NCBI GenBank assembly: GCA_019748055.1 | Contig: JAIEQC010000009.1 | Span: 1 to 64,000, forward strand | Reading direction: 5' to 3' | Length of the DNA stretch: 64,000 nucleotides | DNA from: Caulobacteraceae bacterium | GTDB lineage: Bacteria; Pseudomonadota; Alphaproteobacteria; Caulobacterales; Caulobacteraceae | Part shown: positions 16,645 through 22,598 of the stretch, in pieces | How the letters are laid out: the number at the start of each line of letters is the position of its first letter | Numbering within the stretch: the stretch's first letter is position 1 | The notes under the pieces: model-generated | The model's input: the letters and a program-made list of their open reading frames with translations, nothing else | The model's database searches: none | What the model was told of the DNA's origin: nothing | Position numbers and translations under genes: made by a program

Positions 16645-16775
16645 CCCCACCCGGTCGCTGCGCGACGACGTCCCTCCCCATGACGGGGAGGGAGAAAGAT
16701 GGCGGGCCGGTCGCCGGGCCGCTCCCACCCGGTCGTCGCTTCGCGCCGACCACCCTCCCCTGACGGGGAGGGAGA
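16645..16775. repeat. Two direct copies of a REP-like element before the capsid gene
   Basis: Two copies at about 16645-16695 and 16724-16775 share CCCACCCGGTCG, a CGC-rich core and CTCCCC-TGACGGGGAGGGAGA. Each copy contains the hairpin CCCTCCCC/GGGGAGGG. They fill the gap between the minus-strand gene and the capsid start. Confidence 0.85.
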
Positions 16776-16791
16776 TTCACTTGGAGCACAG

Positions 16792-18003
16792 ATGAAAGAG
16801 ACCAAGCAGGTCTCGGGTTCGCCCGAGGCGGGGAATGCGCTGCATGCGGTGATGGCGGCGTTCGAGGCGTTCAGGGACGCGAACGATCAGCGGCTGGCGG
16901 AGATCGAGCGGAAGGCGGCGGCGGACGTGCTGCTGGAAGAGAAGGTGGCGCGCATCGACGCGGCGGTGGCGGGTGCGCAGGCGCGGCTGGACCGGGTGAT
17001 GTCGGAGGCGCGTCGGCCGGAGCTGGAGGTGAAGGGCCCCGCGCCGCGCGGCGACGCCGGCGGGTTCGCGGACTACATGCGGTCGGGGTTCGGGCTGGAG
17101 GTGAAGGCGGGGCTGTCGACGGCGTCGAACTCGGCGGGGCACGTCGTGCCGGAGCTGACCGAGCGGGCGATCGAGCGGCGGCTGATGGCGGCGTCGCCGA
17201 TGCGCGAGATCGCCACGGTGCGGACGGTGGCGTCGGGCACCTTCAGGAAGCCGGTGTCGATCGAGGGGATCGAGGCGGGCTGGGTGGCGGAGACGGCGGC
17301 GCGGCCGGAGACGGATCCGGCGACCCTGGCGTTGCTGGAGTTCCCGTCGGCCGATCTGTACGCCAGCCCGGCGGCGACGCAGGCGCTGCTGGACGACGCC
17401 CTGGTGGACCTGGACGACTGGCTGGCCGGCGAGGTGGAGGACGCCTTCGCCGCGCAGGAGACCCAGGCCTTCGTCAGCGGGAACGGGGTCAACAAGCCGA
17501 AGGGCTTCCTGGCCTATGACGCCGTGGCGGACGGCGACGCGGCGTGGGGCGAGATCGGCTACGTCGCGTCGGGCGCGGCGGGCGCCTTCGCCGCCTTCAG
17601 CCCGGTGGATCGTCTGATCGACCTGATCTATGCGCCCAAGGCCCAGTATCGGCCGAACGGGCGGTTCGTGATGAACCGCAAGACGGTGTCGGCCGTGCGC
17701 AAGTTCAAGGACGCGGACGGGAACTACGTCTGGCAGCCGGCGGGTCGGCCGGGCGAGACGGCGAGCCTGCTGGGCTATCCGGTGACCGAGATCGAGACCA
17801 TGCCGGACGTGACGGCGAACAGTCTGTCGATCGCGTTCGGCGACTTCCAGAAGGGCTATCTGATCGTCGACCGGGCCGGGGTGCGGGTGTTGAGGGACCC
17901 GTACTCGGCCAAGCCCTATGTGCTGTTCTACACGACCAAGCGCGTGGGCGGCGGGGTGCAGAACTTCGACGCTTTGAAAGTCATGAAGTTCTCCGCGACC
18001 TAG
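16792..18003 (+). CDS. GTA major capsid protein (g5-like), HK97 fold
   Basis: This 403-residue protein builds the GTA head. The N-terminal 90 residues are a helical delta domain (heptads through Leu-Glu-Glu-Lys-Val-Ala-Arg-Ile), removed or used as scaffold in the family. The HK97 core begins near Leu-Ser-Thr-Ala-Ser-Asn-Ser-Ala-Gly-His-Val-Val-Pro-Glu and contains Phe-Val-Ser-Gly-Asn-Gly and Lys-Pro-Lys-Gly-Phe-Leu. The start ATG 16792 is preceded by GGAG seven bases upstream; an upstream in-frame GTG or ATG would translate the REP-like repeat and is less likely. Confidence 0.95.
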   Translation: MKETKQVSGSPEAGNALHAVMAAFEAFRDANDQRLAEIERKAAADVLLEEKVARIDAAVAGAQARLDRVMSEARRPELEVKGPAPRGDAGGFADYMRSGFGLEVKAGLSTASNSAGHVVPELTERAIERRLMAASPMREIATVRTVASGTFRKPVSIEGIEAGWVAETAARPETDPATLALLEFPSADLYASPAATQALLDDALVDLDDWLAGEVEDAFAAQETQAFVSGNGVNKPKGFLAYDAVADGDAAWGEIGYVASGAAGAFAAFSPVDRLIDLIYAPKAQYRPNGRFVMNRKTVSAVRKFKDADGNYVWQPAGRPGETASLLGYPVTEIETMPDVTANSLSIAFGDFQKGYLIVDRAGVRVLRDPYSAKPYVLFYTTKRVGGGVQNFDALKVMKFSAT

Positions 18004-18047
18004 GTCGCGGAGGGGCAAGGTGATGAATTTCAGCGCGAGCTGACTTG

Positions 18048-18209
18048 GGCTGCCCTCTGCCCTTGCGGGAGAGGGAGACCGCGGACGGCGGCGGAGCCGT
18101 CGTTCCGGCGTGGTCGGGTGAGGGGTCGACGGCTGTCTGACACGGCGGGGCGACCCCTCATCCGTCGCGCTTCGCGCGCCACCTTCTCCCGCAAGGGGAG
18201 AAGGGCAAT
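18048..18209. repeat. REP-like inverted repeat between capsid and connector genes
   Basis: The left arm starts GCCCTCTGCCCTTGCGGGAG and includes GGTGAGGGGTCG. The right arm has CGACCCCTCATCCGTCGC, GCCACCTTCTCCCGCAAGGG and GAGAAGGG. The right part closely resembles the element at 15312-15365. It fills nearly the whole 222-base gap before the connector gene. Confidence 0.85.
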
Positions 18210-18225
18210 CACATGGAGATTTCGA

Positions 18226-18492
18226 ATGACCGCACCGGTGAGCCTCACCGAGGCGAAGCTGTTCCTGCGCGTCGAGCACGAGGCGGAGGATGCGCTGATC
18301 CAGACGCTGGTGGACGCGGCCAGGGCGCGGGTGGAGGGGGAGGTGGGGCTGACGCTCACCTCGACCAGTCCCGCGCCGTTGCGGCTGGCCGTGCTGATGC
18401 TGGCGCTGCGGGCCTATGAGCGAGGCGAGCGGGAGATGCCCGTCGCGCCGGTCGAGGCGTGGATCGCGCCCTATCGCGTGGTGCGGCTGTGA
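18226..18492 (+). CDS. GTA head-tail connector (g6-like adaptor)
   Basis: This 88-residue protein matches the head-tail connector family: Val-Ser-Leu-Thr-Glu-Ala-Lys-Leu-Phe-Leu-Arg-Val near the N-terminus, then a helical bundle with Asp-Ala-Leu-Ile-Gln-Thr-Leu-Val-Asp-Ala-Ala. It forms the ring below the portal. ATG 18226 has GGAG eight bases upstream. The stop overlaps the GTG of the next gene (GTGA at 18489-18492). RcGTA g6 is longer, so this is a compact version. Confidence 0.85.
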   Translation: MTAPVSLTEAKLFLRVEHEAEDALIQTLVDAARARVEGEVGLTLTSTSPAPLRLAVLMLALRAYERGEREMPVAPVEAWIAPYRVVRL

Positions 18493-18791
18493 GGGTGCTG
18501 GCGGGGCTGTTCGAGGTCGAGGAGGCCGAGACGCCGTACGGCGGGATGGCCGTCACCTATGAGCCGCTGGGGCATGCCTGGCTGAAGCTGGGGGCGCGTA
18601 GACGGCGGGAGCGGACGGAGGCGGGGCGCGCGGCGTCGGTCGAGACGACGACGGCGGAGACGCGGGTCGATCCTCGACTGAGGCCGGGGCGGGTGCTGCG
18701 CTTCGGCGGGGCGGACTGGACCGTCGCCTTCGTCGAGGTCGTGGCGGAGCGGCCGGGGCGGGCGAAGCTGAGCCTGGAGCGGCGGCGATGA
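18489..18791 (+). CDS. GTA head-tail stopper (g7-like)
   Basis: This 100-residue beta-rich protein resembles SPP1-type head-closure proteins: an N-terminal strand pair, Met-Ala-Val-Thr-Tyr-Glu near 21-26, a charged loop (Ala-Arg-Arg-Arg-Arg-Glu-Arg-Thr) and a C-terminal strand ending Leu-Ser-Leu-Glu-Arg-Arg-Arg. It is coupled by four-base overlaps to both neighbours, as in other GTA clusters. The start is GTG 18489; a second GTG six bases later is possible. Confidence 0.82.
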   Translation: MRVLAGLFEVEEAETPYGGMAVTYEPLGHAWLKLGARRRRERTEAGRAASVETTTAETRVDPRLRPGRVLRFGGADWTVAFVEVVAERPGRAKLSLERRR

Positions 18792-19189
18792 GCGCGCATG
18801 AGGCGGGGCTGATCAAGGCCGTGATCGCGCGGCTGAAGGCGGATGCCGGCGTGTCGGCCTTGCTGGGCGGGCGGGTGTGGGACGAGCCGCCGGAGGAGGC
18901 GGCGCTGCCGCATCTGCGGATCGGGCGCGGCGAGAGCCGGCCGGTGGGCGCGGACGGCTGCGGGGTCGAGCAGGCGCTGACCCTGACGGCGGTCAGCGGG
19001 TTTCGCGGCGCGGAGGAGGCCCGGGCCATCCTGGCGGCGGTGCGGGCGTGCCTGAACGACGCGTCGCTGGAGGCCGACGGGGTGCGGGCGGTGAGCGCGC
19101 GGGTGACGTTTTCGGACGTGTTTTCGAGCCCGGACGGCGCGCGTCGGTACGCGATGATGCGCCTGAGGGCGGTGACGGAAGAAATTTGA
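18788..19189 (+). CDS. GTA tail terminator (g8-like, DUF3168)
   Basis: This 133-residue protein belongs to the DUF3168 family by pattern: Leu-Ile-Lys-Ala-Val-Ile-Ala-Arg-Leu-Lys-Ala-Asp-Ala at the N-terminus, Gly-Gly-Arg-Val-Trp-Asp near 37-42, Leu-Thr-Leu-Thr-Ala-Val-Ser-Gly in mid-protein and Ala-Met-Met-Arg-Leu-Arg-Ala near the end. It caps the tail tube at the neck. ATGA overlap with the stopper gene supports the start. Confidence 0.88.
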   Translation: MSAHEAGLIKAVIARLKADAGVSALLGGRVWDEPPEEAALPHLRIGRGESRPVGADGCGVEQALTLTAVSGFRGAEEARAILAAVRACLNDASLEADGVRAVSARVTFSDVFSSPDGARRYAMMRLRAVTEEI

Positions 19190-19192
19190 TCC

Positions 19193-19330
19193 TCACCCGC
19201 GCAGCGGGGGAGGGGGACCGCGCATCGCGCGGTGGAGGGGGCGGACACGAGCGCCGGTGCGTGGGCTTGCCCCCTCCACCGCCTTCGGCGGTCCCCCTCC
19301 CCCGTTTCGCTGCGCTCACGAGGGAGGATT
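19193..19330. repeat. REP-like inverted repeat between tail terminator and tail tube genes
   Basis: A left arm with GGGGGAGGGGGACCGCG and GGTGGAGGGGGC pairs with a right arm with GCCCCCTCCACCGCC and GGCGGTCCCCCTCCCCC, forming a long stem. The element ends with CACGAGGGAGGATTT, and this GGGAGG lies five to ten bases before the ATG of the tail tube gene at 19335. Confidence 0.88.
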
Positions 19331-19334
19331 TCTC

Positions 19335-19745
19335 ATGGCCGCACAGGCCGGCAAGGACATGCTGCTGAAAATTTCGGACGGCGCGGGCGGGTTCACGACC
19401 GTGGCCGGATTGAGGGCGCGGACGATCGCGCTGAACGCGCGGACGGTGGACGCCACCGACGCGGACTCGGCCGGGCGATGGCGCGAGCTGCTGGCGGGGG
19501 CGGGGGTGAAGTCGGCGGCGGTGAGCGGGACGGGCGTGTTCCGCGACGCGGCGTCCGACGCCCTGATCCGCGAGGCGTTTTTTTCGCAGGCGGCGGAGAC
19601 CTGGCGCCTGATCGTGCCGGACTTCGGCACGCTGGAGGGGCCGTTCCTGGTCGCCGCGCTGGAGTACGCCGGCGAGCACGAGGGAGAGGCGAGCTTCGCG
19701 CTGAGCCTGGCGAGCGCGGGGGAAGTGACGTTCGGGGCGGTCTAG
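19335..19745 (+). CDS. GTA major tail (tube) protein (g9-like)
   Basis: This 136-residue tube protein shows the family layout: Ala-Gly-Lys-Asp-Met-Leu-Leu-Lys-Ile near the start, Val-Ala-Gly-Leu-Arg-Ala-Arg-Thr around 24, Ala-Thr-Asp-Ala-Asp-Ser, and a C-terminal Glu-Tyr-Ala-Gly-Glu-His-Glu-Gly-Glu stretch. ATG 19335 is chosen because GGGAGG lies just upstream; that site comes from the 3' end of the REP-like repeat. An upstream in-frame start would translate the repeat. The stop overlaps the convergent lipoprotein gene by four bases. Confidence 0.92.
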   Translation: MAAQAGKDMLLKISDGAGGFTTVAGLRARTIALNARTVDATDADSAGRWRELLAGAGVKSAAVSGTGVFRDAASDALIREAFFSQAAETWRLIVPDFGTLEGPFLVAALEYAGEHEGEASFALSLASAGEVTFGAV

Positions 19746-20092
19746 CCGCAGACGATGCGGGTCATCTCGCGATTGTATGCTTCGGCGTATCGGCGCGCGG
19801 CGGCGTTGAACGCGACGGCGTCGGCATCGACCGGCGTGTCGGAGGTGCCGGCGATCATGGTCTGGCCATGACGCCACCAGCCGTCGGGACGGGAGCCGCA
19901 GTCGCCGGCGCCAGGAAACAGAGTGGTCGCTTCGTAGACGCCGAGGACGCGGCGATCGCCGCGCGCGGCGGCTTCGCGCGCGTGGGCGGGAGCGGCGGCG
20001 ACGTCCAGACGGGGAGGGTCGATCACGACCTCGCCGAGGCCGGGCGCGCAGGCGACCAGCAGTAAGGGAATGCAGAGAAGGAGCGCGCGCAT
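19742..20092 (-). CDS. Small lipoprotein of unknown function inserted in the GTA cluster
   Basis: This 116-residue protein on the minus strand lies between the tail tube gene and g10. It has a lipoprotein signal ending in Leu-Leu-Val-Ala-Cys (Cys near residue 15). The mature part has two further cysteines, one in Gly-Asp-Cys-Gly-Ser and one near the C-terminus (Ile-Val-Cys-Gly), which could pair. I do not recognise the family. Its ATG (20092-20090) and the plus-strand ATG of g10 (20091-20093) share bases in a CATG, so the two genes start back to back from the same nucleotides. A start four codons upstream (20104) is possible. Confidence 0.6.
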   Translation of the reverse strand: MRALLLCIPLLLVACAPGLGEVVIDPPRLDVAAAPAHAREAAARGDRRVLGVYEATTLFPGAGDCGSRPDGWWRHGQTMIAGTSDTPVDADAVAFNAAARRYAEAYNREMTRIVCG

Positions 20093-20396
20093 GGGCGTGA
20101 GCATGGCGCCGAACGCGGCGCGAGGCGAGGCCGTCGTGACGTTGGCGGGGGCGGAGCGAAAGCTGTGCCTGACTCTGGGGGCGCTGGCGGAGATCGAGGG
20201 GGCGCTGGGGCTTGAGGGGCCGGGCGCCTTGGCGGAGCGGATGCGCGGCCTGTCGGCGCGGGATCTGACGGCGGTGCTGGCGGCGCTGTTGCGGGGCGGG
20301 GGCGAGGCGGCGTTCGCCGGCGAGCTGGATCGGGCGGCGGTGACGCCAGTCGAAGCGGCAAACGCGGTGGCGGCGGCGTTTCAGGCCTCGGCGTGA
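20091..20396 (+). CDS. GTA gene transfer agent family protein (g10-like tail assembly chaperone)
   Basis: This 101-residue protein matches the GTA g10 family: Gly-Glu-Ala-Val-Val-Thr-Leu-Ala-Gly, Leu-Cys-Leu-Thr-Leu-Gly-Ala-Leu-Ala-Glu-Ile-Glu, then Leu-Thr-Ala-Val-Leu-Ala-Ala-Leu-Leu-Arg-Gly and Ala-Ala-Asn-Ala-Val-Ala-Ala-Ala-Phe. Such proteins probably coat the tape measure during tail assembly. AGGAG lies about ten bases upstream of the ATG. The stop overlaps the next GTG in GTGA. Confidence 0.88.
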   Translation: MGVSMAPNAARGEAVVTLAGAERKLCLTLGALAEIEGALGLEGPGALAERMRGLSARDLTAVLAALLRGGGEAAFAGELDRAAVTPVEAANAVAAAFQASA

Positions 20397-20629
20397 GCTG
20401 GGCGGCGATGCTGCGGACGGCGTCAGCGCTGGGGGTGCCGCCGGAAGCGTTCTGGCGGCTGTCGCTGAAGGAGTGGCGGATGCTGACGGAGCGGGCGGGT
20501 GAGCCGACGATGGGGCGGGCGGCGATGGAGGGGTTGATGGCGCGGTGGCCGGACGGAGCGTGGGGGGAGAGCCCCTCCACCGCTTCGCGGTCCCCCTCCC
20601 CATCGCTGCGCGACGAGGAGGAGACATGA
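20393..20629 (+). CDS. GTA phage tail assembly chaperone (g10.1-like)
   Basis: The first 57 residues or so match the small chaperone that follows g10 in GTA clusters: Trp-Ala-Ala-Met-Leu-Arg-Thr-Ala, Gly-Val-Pro-Pro-Glu-Ala-Phe-Trp-Arg-Leu-Ser-Leu-Lys-Glu-Trp. The last 20 or so (Ser-Pro-Ser-Thr-Ala-Ser-Arg-Ser-Pro-Ser-Pro) are encoded by a REP-like repeat, which also provides the stop and the ribosome-binding site of the next gene. The natural C-terminus therefore seems to have been replaced. Start is GTG 20393; the stop overlaps the tape-measure ATG. Confidence 0.85.
   Translation: MSWAAMLRTASALGVPPEAFWRLSLKEWRMLTERAGEPTMGRAAMEGLMARWPDGAWGESPSTASRSPSPSLRDEEET
20568..20622. repeat. REP-like repeat read as the C-terminus of g10.1
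   Basis: The single arm reads GCCCCTCCACCGCTTCGCGG then TCCCCCTCCCC and ends with GAGGAGGAG. The same core occurs at 5401-5450 and 22552-22597. The terminal GAGGAGGAG lies four to twelve bases upstream of the tape-measure ATG at 20626 and serves as its ribosome-binding site. Confidence 0.8.
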
Positions 20630-21129
20630 CGGACGCATTGGGAGAGATGCCGCGCCGGACGGCGGAGGCGCAGGCGGCGCTGGAGGCGTTGCGGGAGCCG
20701 GCGGAGCGGACGGCGGGGGCGATCGAGGAGGCGTTCGGGCGAGCGGGCGAGCGGCTGGCGGGATCGCTGGCGCGGGCGGCGGCGGACGGAGAGATCACGC
20801 TGCAGGAACTGGCGCGGGCGGTGCTGGGCGCGGTGAATGCGGCGGCGGGCGCAGGGCTGGGGCAGGCCATCACCCAGGCGGTGGGCGGGCTGTTCGGCGG
20901 GTCGCGCGCGGACGGCGGGCCAGTGACGGCGGGCGGCGCCTATCTGGTCGGCGAGCGGGGGCCGGAGGTGTTTCGCCCCTCGACCGGCGGGGAGATCGGG
21001 CCGGCCGCCGCCGCGCCGGTGACGGTGAACGTCACGGTGCAGGGCGGGGCCGAGACCCTGCTGCGCAGCGAGGCGCAGGTGGCGCAGGCGCTGGCGCGGG
21101 CCGTGATGCTGGGAGCGCGGAGGATTTAA
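20626..21129 (+). CDS. GTA tape measure protein (g11-like)
   Basis: This 167-residue tape measure is short, as expected for the stubby GTA tail. It has a helical N-terminal half (Glu-Arg-Thr-Ala-Gly-Ala-Ile-Glu-Glu-Ala-Phe), a hydrophobic Ala/Gly stretch (about 78-105), and the family C-terminus with Gly-Gly-Pro-Val, Tyr-Leu-Val-Gly-Glu-Arg-Gly-Pro-Glu-Val-Phe (about 106-116) and Val-Thr-Val-Asn-Val-Thr-Val-Gln-Gly. ATG 20626 overlaps the previous stop. Compared with RcGTA g11 (about 220 residues) it is somewhat truncated, which could mean a shorter tail. Confidence 0.88.
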   Translation: MTDALGEMPRRTAEAQAALEALREPAERTAGAIEEAFGRAGERLAGSLARAAADGEITLQELARAVLGAVNAAAGAGLGQAITQAVGGLFGGSRADGGPVTAGGAYLVGERGPEVFRPSTGGEIGPAAAAPVTVNVTVQGGAETLLRSEAQVAQALARAVMLGARRI

Positions 21130-21131
21130 GT

Positions 21132-21318
21132 GCCCTAACGCTCGCGACGCGGTCGCTCGCTGCTTGAGGGCATGATGCTGGCCCTACCGCTCGCGACGCA
21201 GTCGCTCGCTGCTTGAGGGCATGATGCTCGCCCTACCGCTCGCGACGCGGTCGCTCGCTGCTTGAGGACATGATGCTTGCCCTACCGCTCGCGACGCGGT
21301 CGCTCGCTGCTTGAGGGC
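21132..21318. repeat. 49-bp tandem repeat, 3.8 copies
   Basis: Units start at 21132, 21181, 21230 and 21279 (the last is partial, 40 bp). Each begins GCCCTA, continues with CGCTCGCGACGCGGTCGCTC and GCTGCTTGAGG and ends in an ATGATGCT motif. Copies differ at only a few positions. Each holds the palindrome GCGAC-GCG-GTCGC (one copy has CA for CG). The array lies between the convergent ends of the tape-measure and DUF805 genes, and its last copy runs into the DUF805 stop codon. It is too short and lacks spacers, so it is not a CRISPR array. Confidence 0.95.
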
Positions 21319-21797
21319 TAAAGCCCCTTGGGGTTCGGGCCGAAGCGGTTCGTGCCGGCCTGGGAATCGACCAGGCCGATCCACAGCAGGAAGATGAAGC
21401 CGACGAGGAACGACAGGGCGAACAGGCCCATGGCGGGGCCGAGCGCGGCGAGCAGGGCCCAGGGATCCTCGGTCCAGGCGGTGGCGAAGATGCCGACGCC
21501 GGCCATGATGAAGCCGCCGACCAGGGCGCCGAGGCCGACGACCCAGGGAATGAGGACCAGCCAGCCGGTCTGACCCATGTCGTGCAGCCGCTTCACCGCG
21601 ATGGCGGTGTTCGGCCAGATCAGGGCGATGGACAGCAGCTGTCCGAGGACCGGGATCCAGCCCAGGACCACGCCCGCGCCGAGCAGCAGCAGCCAGCCGA
21701 TCCAGAAATGCGAGCGGCGCGAGCGGCCCTCGAAGGACAGCAGCAGGTGCTGGAGGTTCAGCGGCTGTTGGTGGCTGCGGTCGAGATCGTGGGTCAT
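21318..21797 (-). CDS. DUF805 family membrane protein inserted in the GTA cluster
   Basis: This 159-residue protein shows the DUF805 signature: Leu-Leu-Leu-Ser-Phe-Glu-Gly-Arg-Ser-Arg-Arg-Ser-His-Phe-Trp (about 18-32), several membrane segments, Val-Lys-Arg-Leu-His-Asp-Met-Gly (about 69-76) and the C-terminal Gly-Thr-Asn-Arg-Phe-Gly-Pro-Asn-Pro. ATG 21797 has GAGGGAGG upstream; longer in-frame versions run antisense through g12. The family's function is unknown; it is an inner-membrane protein. It sits on the minus strand between tape measure and g12, so it interrupts the GTA operon. Confidence 0.85.
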   Translation of the reverse strand: MTHDLDRSHQQPLNLQHLLLSFEGRSRRSHFWIGWLLLLGAGVVLGWIPVLGQLLSIALIWPNTAIAVKRLHDMGQTGWLVLIPWVVGLGALVGGFIMAGVGIFATAWTEDPWALLAALGPAMGLFALSFLVGFIFLLWIGLVDSQAGTNRFGPNPKGL

Positions 21798-21866
21798 CGG
21801 GCCCTCCCTCCTGTGACGCGCCGACGATGACGGACGGGGACGCGGCGGACAAGTGAAAGGGACGTC

Positions 21867-22463
21867 ATGAGTTTTCATGAAATCAGCCTGCCGGCGCGGC
21901 TGGCTTTCGGGTCGACGGGCGGGGTGGAGCGGCGGACGGAGGTGGTGACGCTGGCGTCGGGGTTCGAGCGGCGGTCGACGCCGTGGGCTGAGGGACGCCG
22001 GCGGTGGCTGATCGGGGCGAACCTGAGGTCGCTGGCGGACATGGCGGAACTGGTCGCCTTCTTCGAGGCGCGGGCGGGGCGGCTGCACGGGTTCCGGTTC
22101 CGGGACTTCATGGACTTCCGGTCGTGCGCACCGGGCGGCGAGCCGGCGGCGACGGACCAGGCGATCGGGACGGGCGACGGGGAGACGGTCGCGTTCCAGC
22201 TGACCAAGGGGGCGCGGGTCATCCGCAAGCCTGCGCCGGGGTCGGTGGTGGTGGCGGTGGACGGCGCGGTCGTGGCGGCTGAGGTCGATGCGGCGACGGG
22301 CGTGGTGACGCTGGCTGAGGCGCCGGCGGAGGGCGCGGCGGTGACGGCGGGGTTCCTGTTCGACGTGCCGGTGCGGTTCGACGCCGACCGGATCGACGTG
22401 ACGCTGGAAAGCTTCGACGCGGGCCGGATGGCGGCCGTGCCGCTGGCGGAAGTGCGGGTTTAG
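21867..22463 (+). CDS. GTA distal tail protein (g12-like, DUF2460)
   Basis: This 198-residue protein matches DUF2460 (TIGR02217-type): Phe-His-Glu-Ile-Ser-Leu-Pro near the start, Gly-Gly-Val-Glu-Arg-Arg-Thr-Glu-Val-Val-Thr-Leu-Ala-Ser-Gly, Arg-Arg-Trp-Leu-Ile-Gly, and Gly-Phe-Arg-Phe-Arg-Asp-Phe-Met-Asp (about 73-81). It forms the ring at the tail tip that joins the tube to the baseplate hub. RBS and ATG 21867 are well placed (AAAGGGACGTC just upstream). Confidence 0.92.
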   Translation: MSFHEISLPARLAFGSTGGVERRTEVVTLASGFERRSTPWAEGRRRWLIGANLRSLADMAELVAFFEARAGRLHGFRFRDFMDFRSCAPGGEPAATDQAIGTGDGETVAFQLTKGARVIRKPAPGSVVVAVDGAVVAAEVDAATGVVTLAEAPAEGAAVTAGFLFDVPVRFDADRIDVTLESFDAGRMAAVPLAEVRV

Positions 22464-22466
22464 CAA

Positions 22467-22597
22467 TCCTCCCCCCTTGGGGGAGGCGGCGCGGCGCGGC
22501 TGTGCGCCGTGACGGAGGGGGCTTGCCGCCGGGCTGGGTGCGTGGGGCGGGCCCCCTCCACCGCTTCGCGGTACCCCTCCCCCAATGGGGAGGATTT
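22467..22597. repeat. REP-like inverted repeat between g12 and g13
   Basis: The left arm (ATCCTCCCCCCTTGGGGGAGG) and a middle GGAGGGGGC pair with a right arm carrying GCCCCCTCCACCGCTTCGCGG, CCCCTCCCCC and TGGGGAGGATTT. The closing GGGGAGGATTT is directly followed by the ATG of g13 at 22599 and supplies its ribosome-binding site. Confidence 0.88.
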
Positions 22598-22598
22598 G

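Noticed and set aside
16699-16791. Earlier start for the capsid gene
   Set aside because: It would translate the REP-like repeat, whereas ATG 16792 has a proper ribosome-binding site and a normal capsid N-terminus.
21132-21318. CRISPR array
   Set aside because: Units are directly contiguous 49-bp copies without unique spacers, and there are no cas genes.
15215-22597. Insertion sequences or transposon ends
   Set aside because: The elements are short palindromes without transposase genes or target-site duplications; REP-like repeats fit better.
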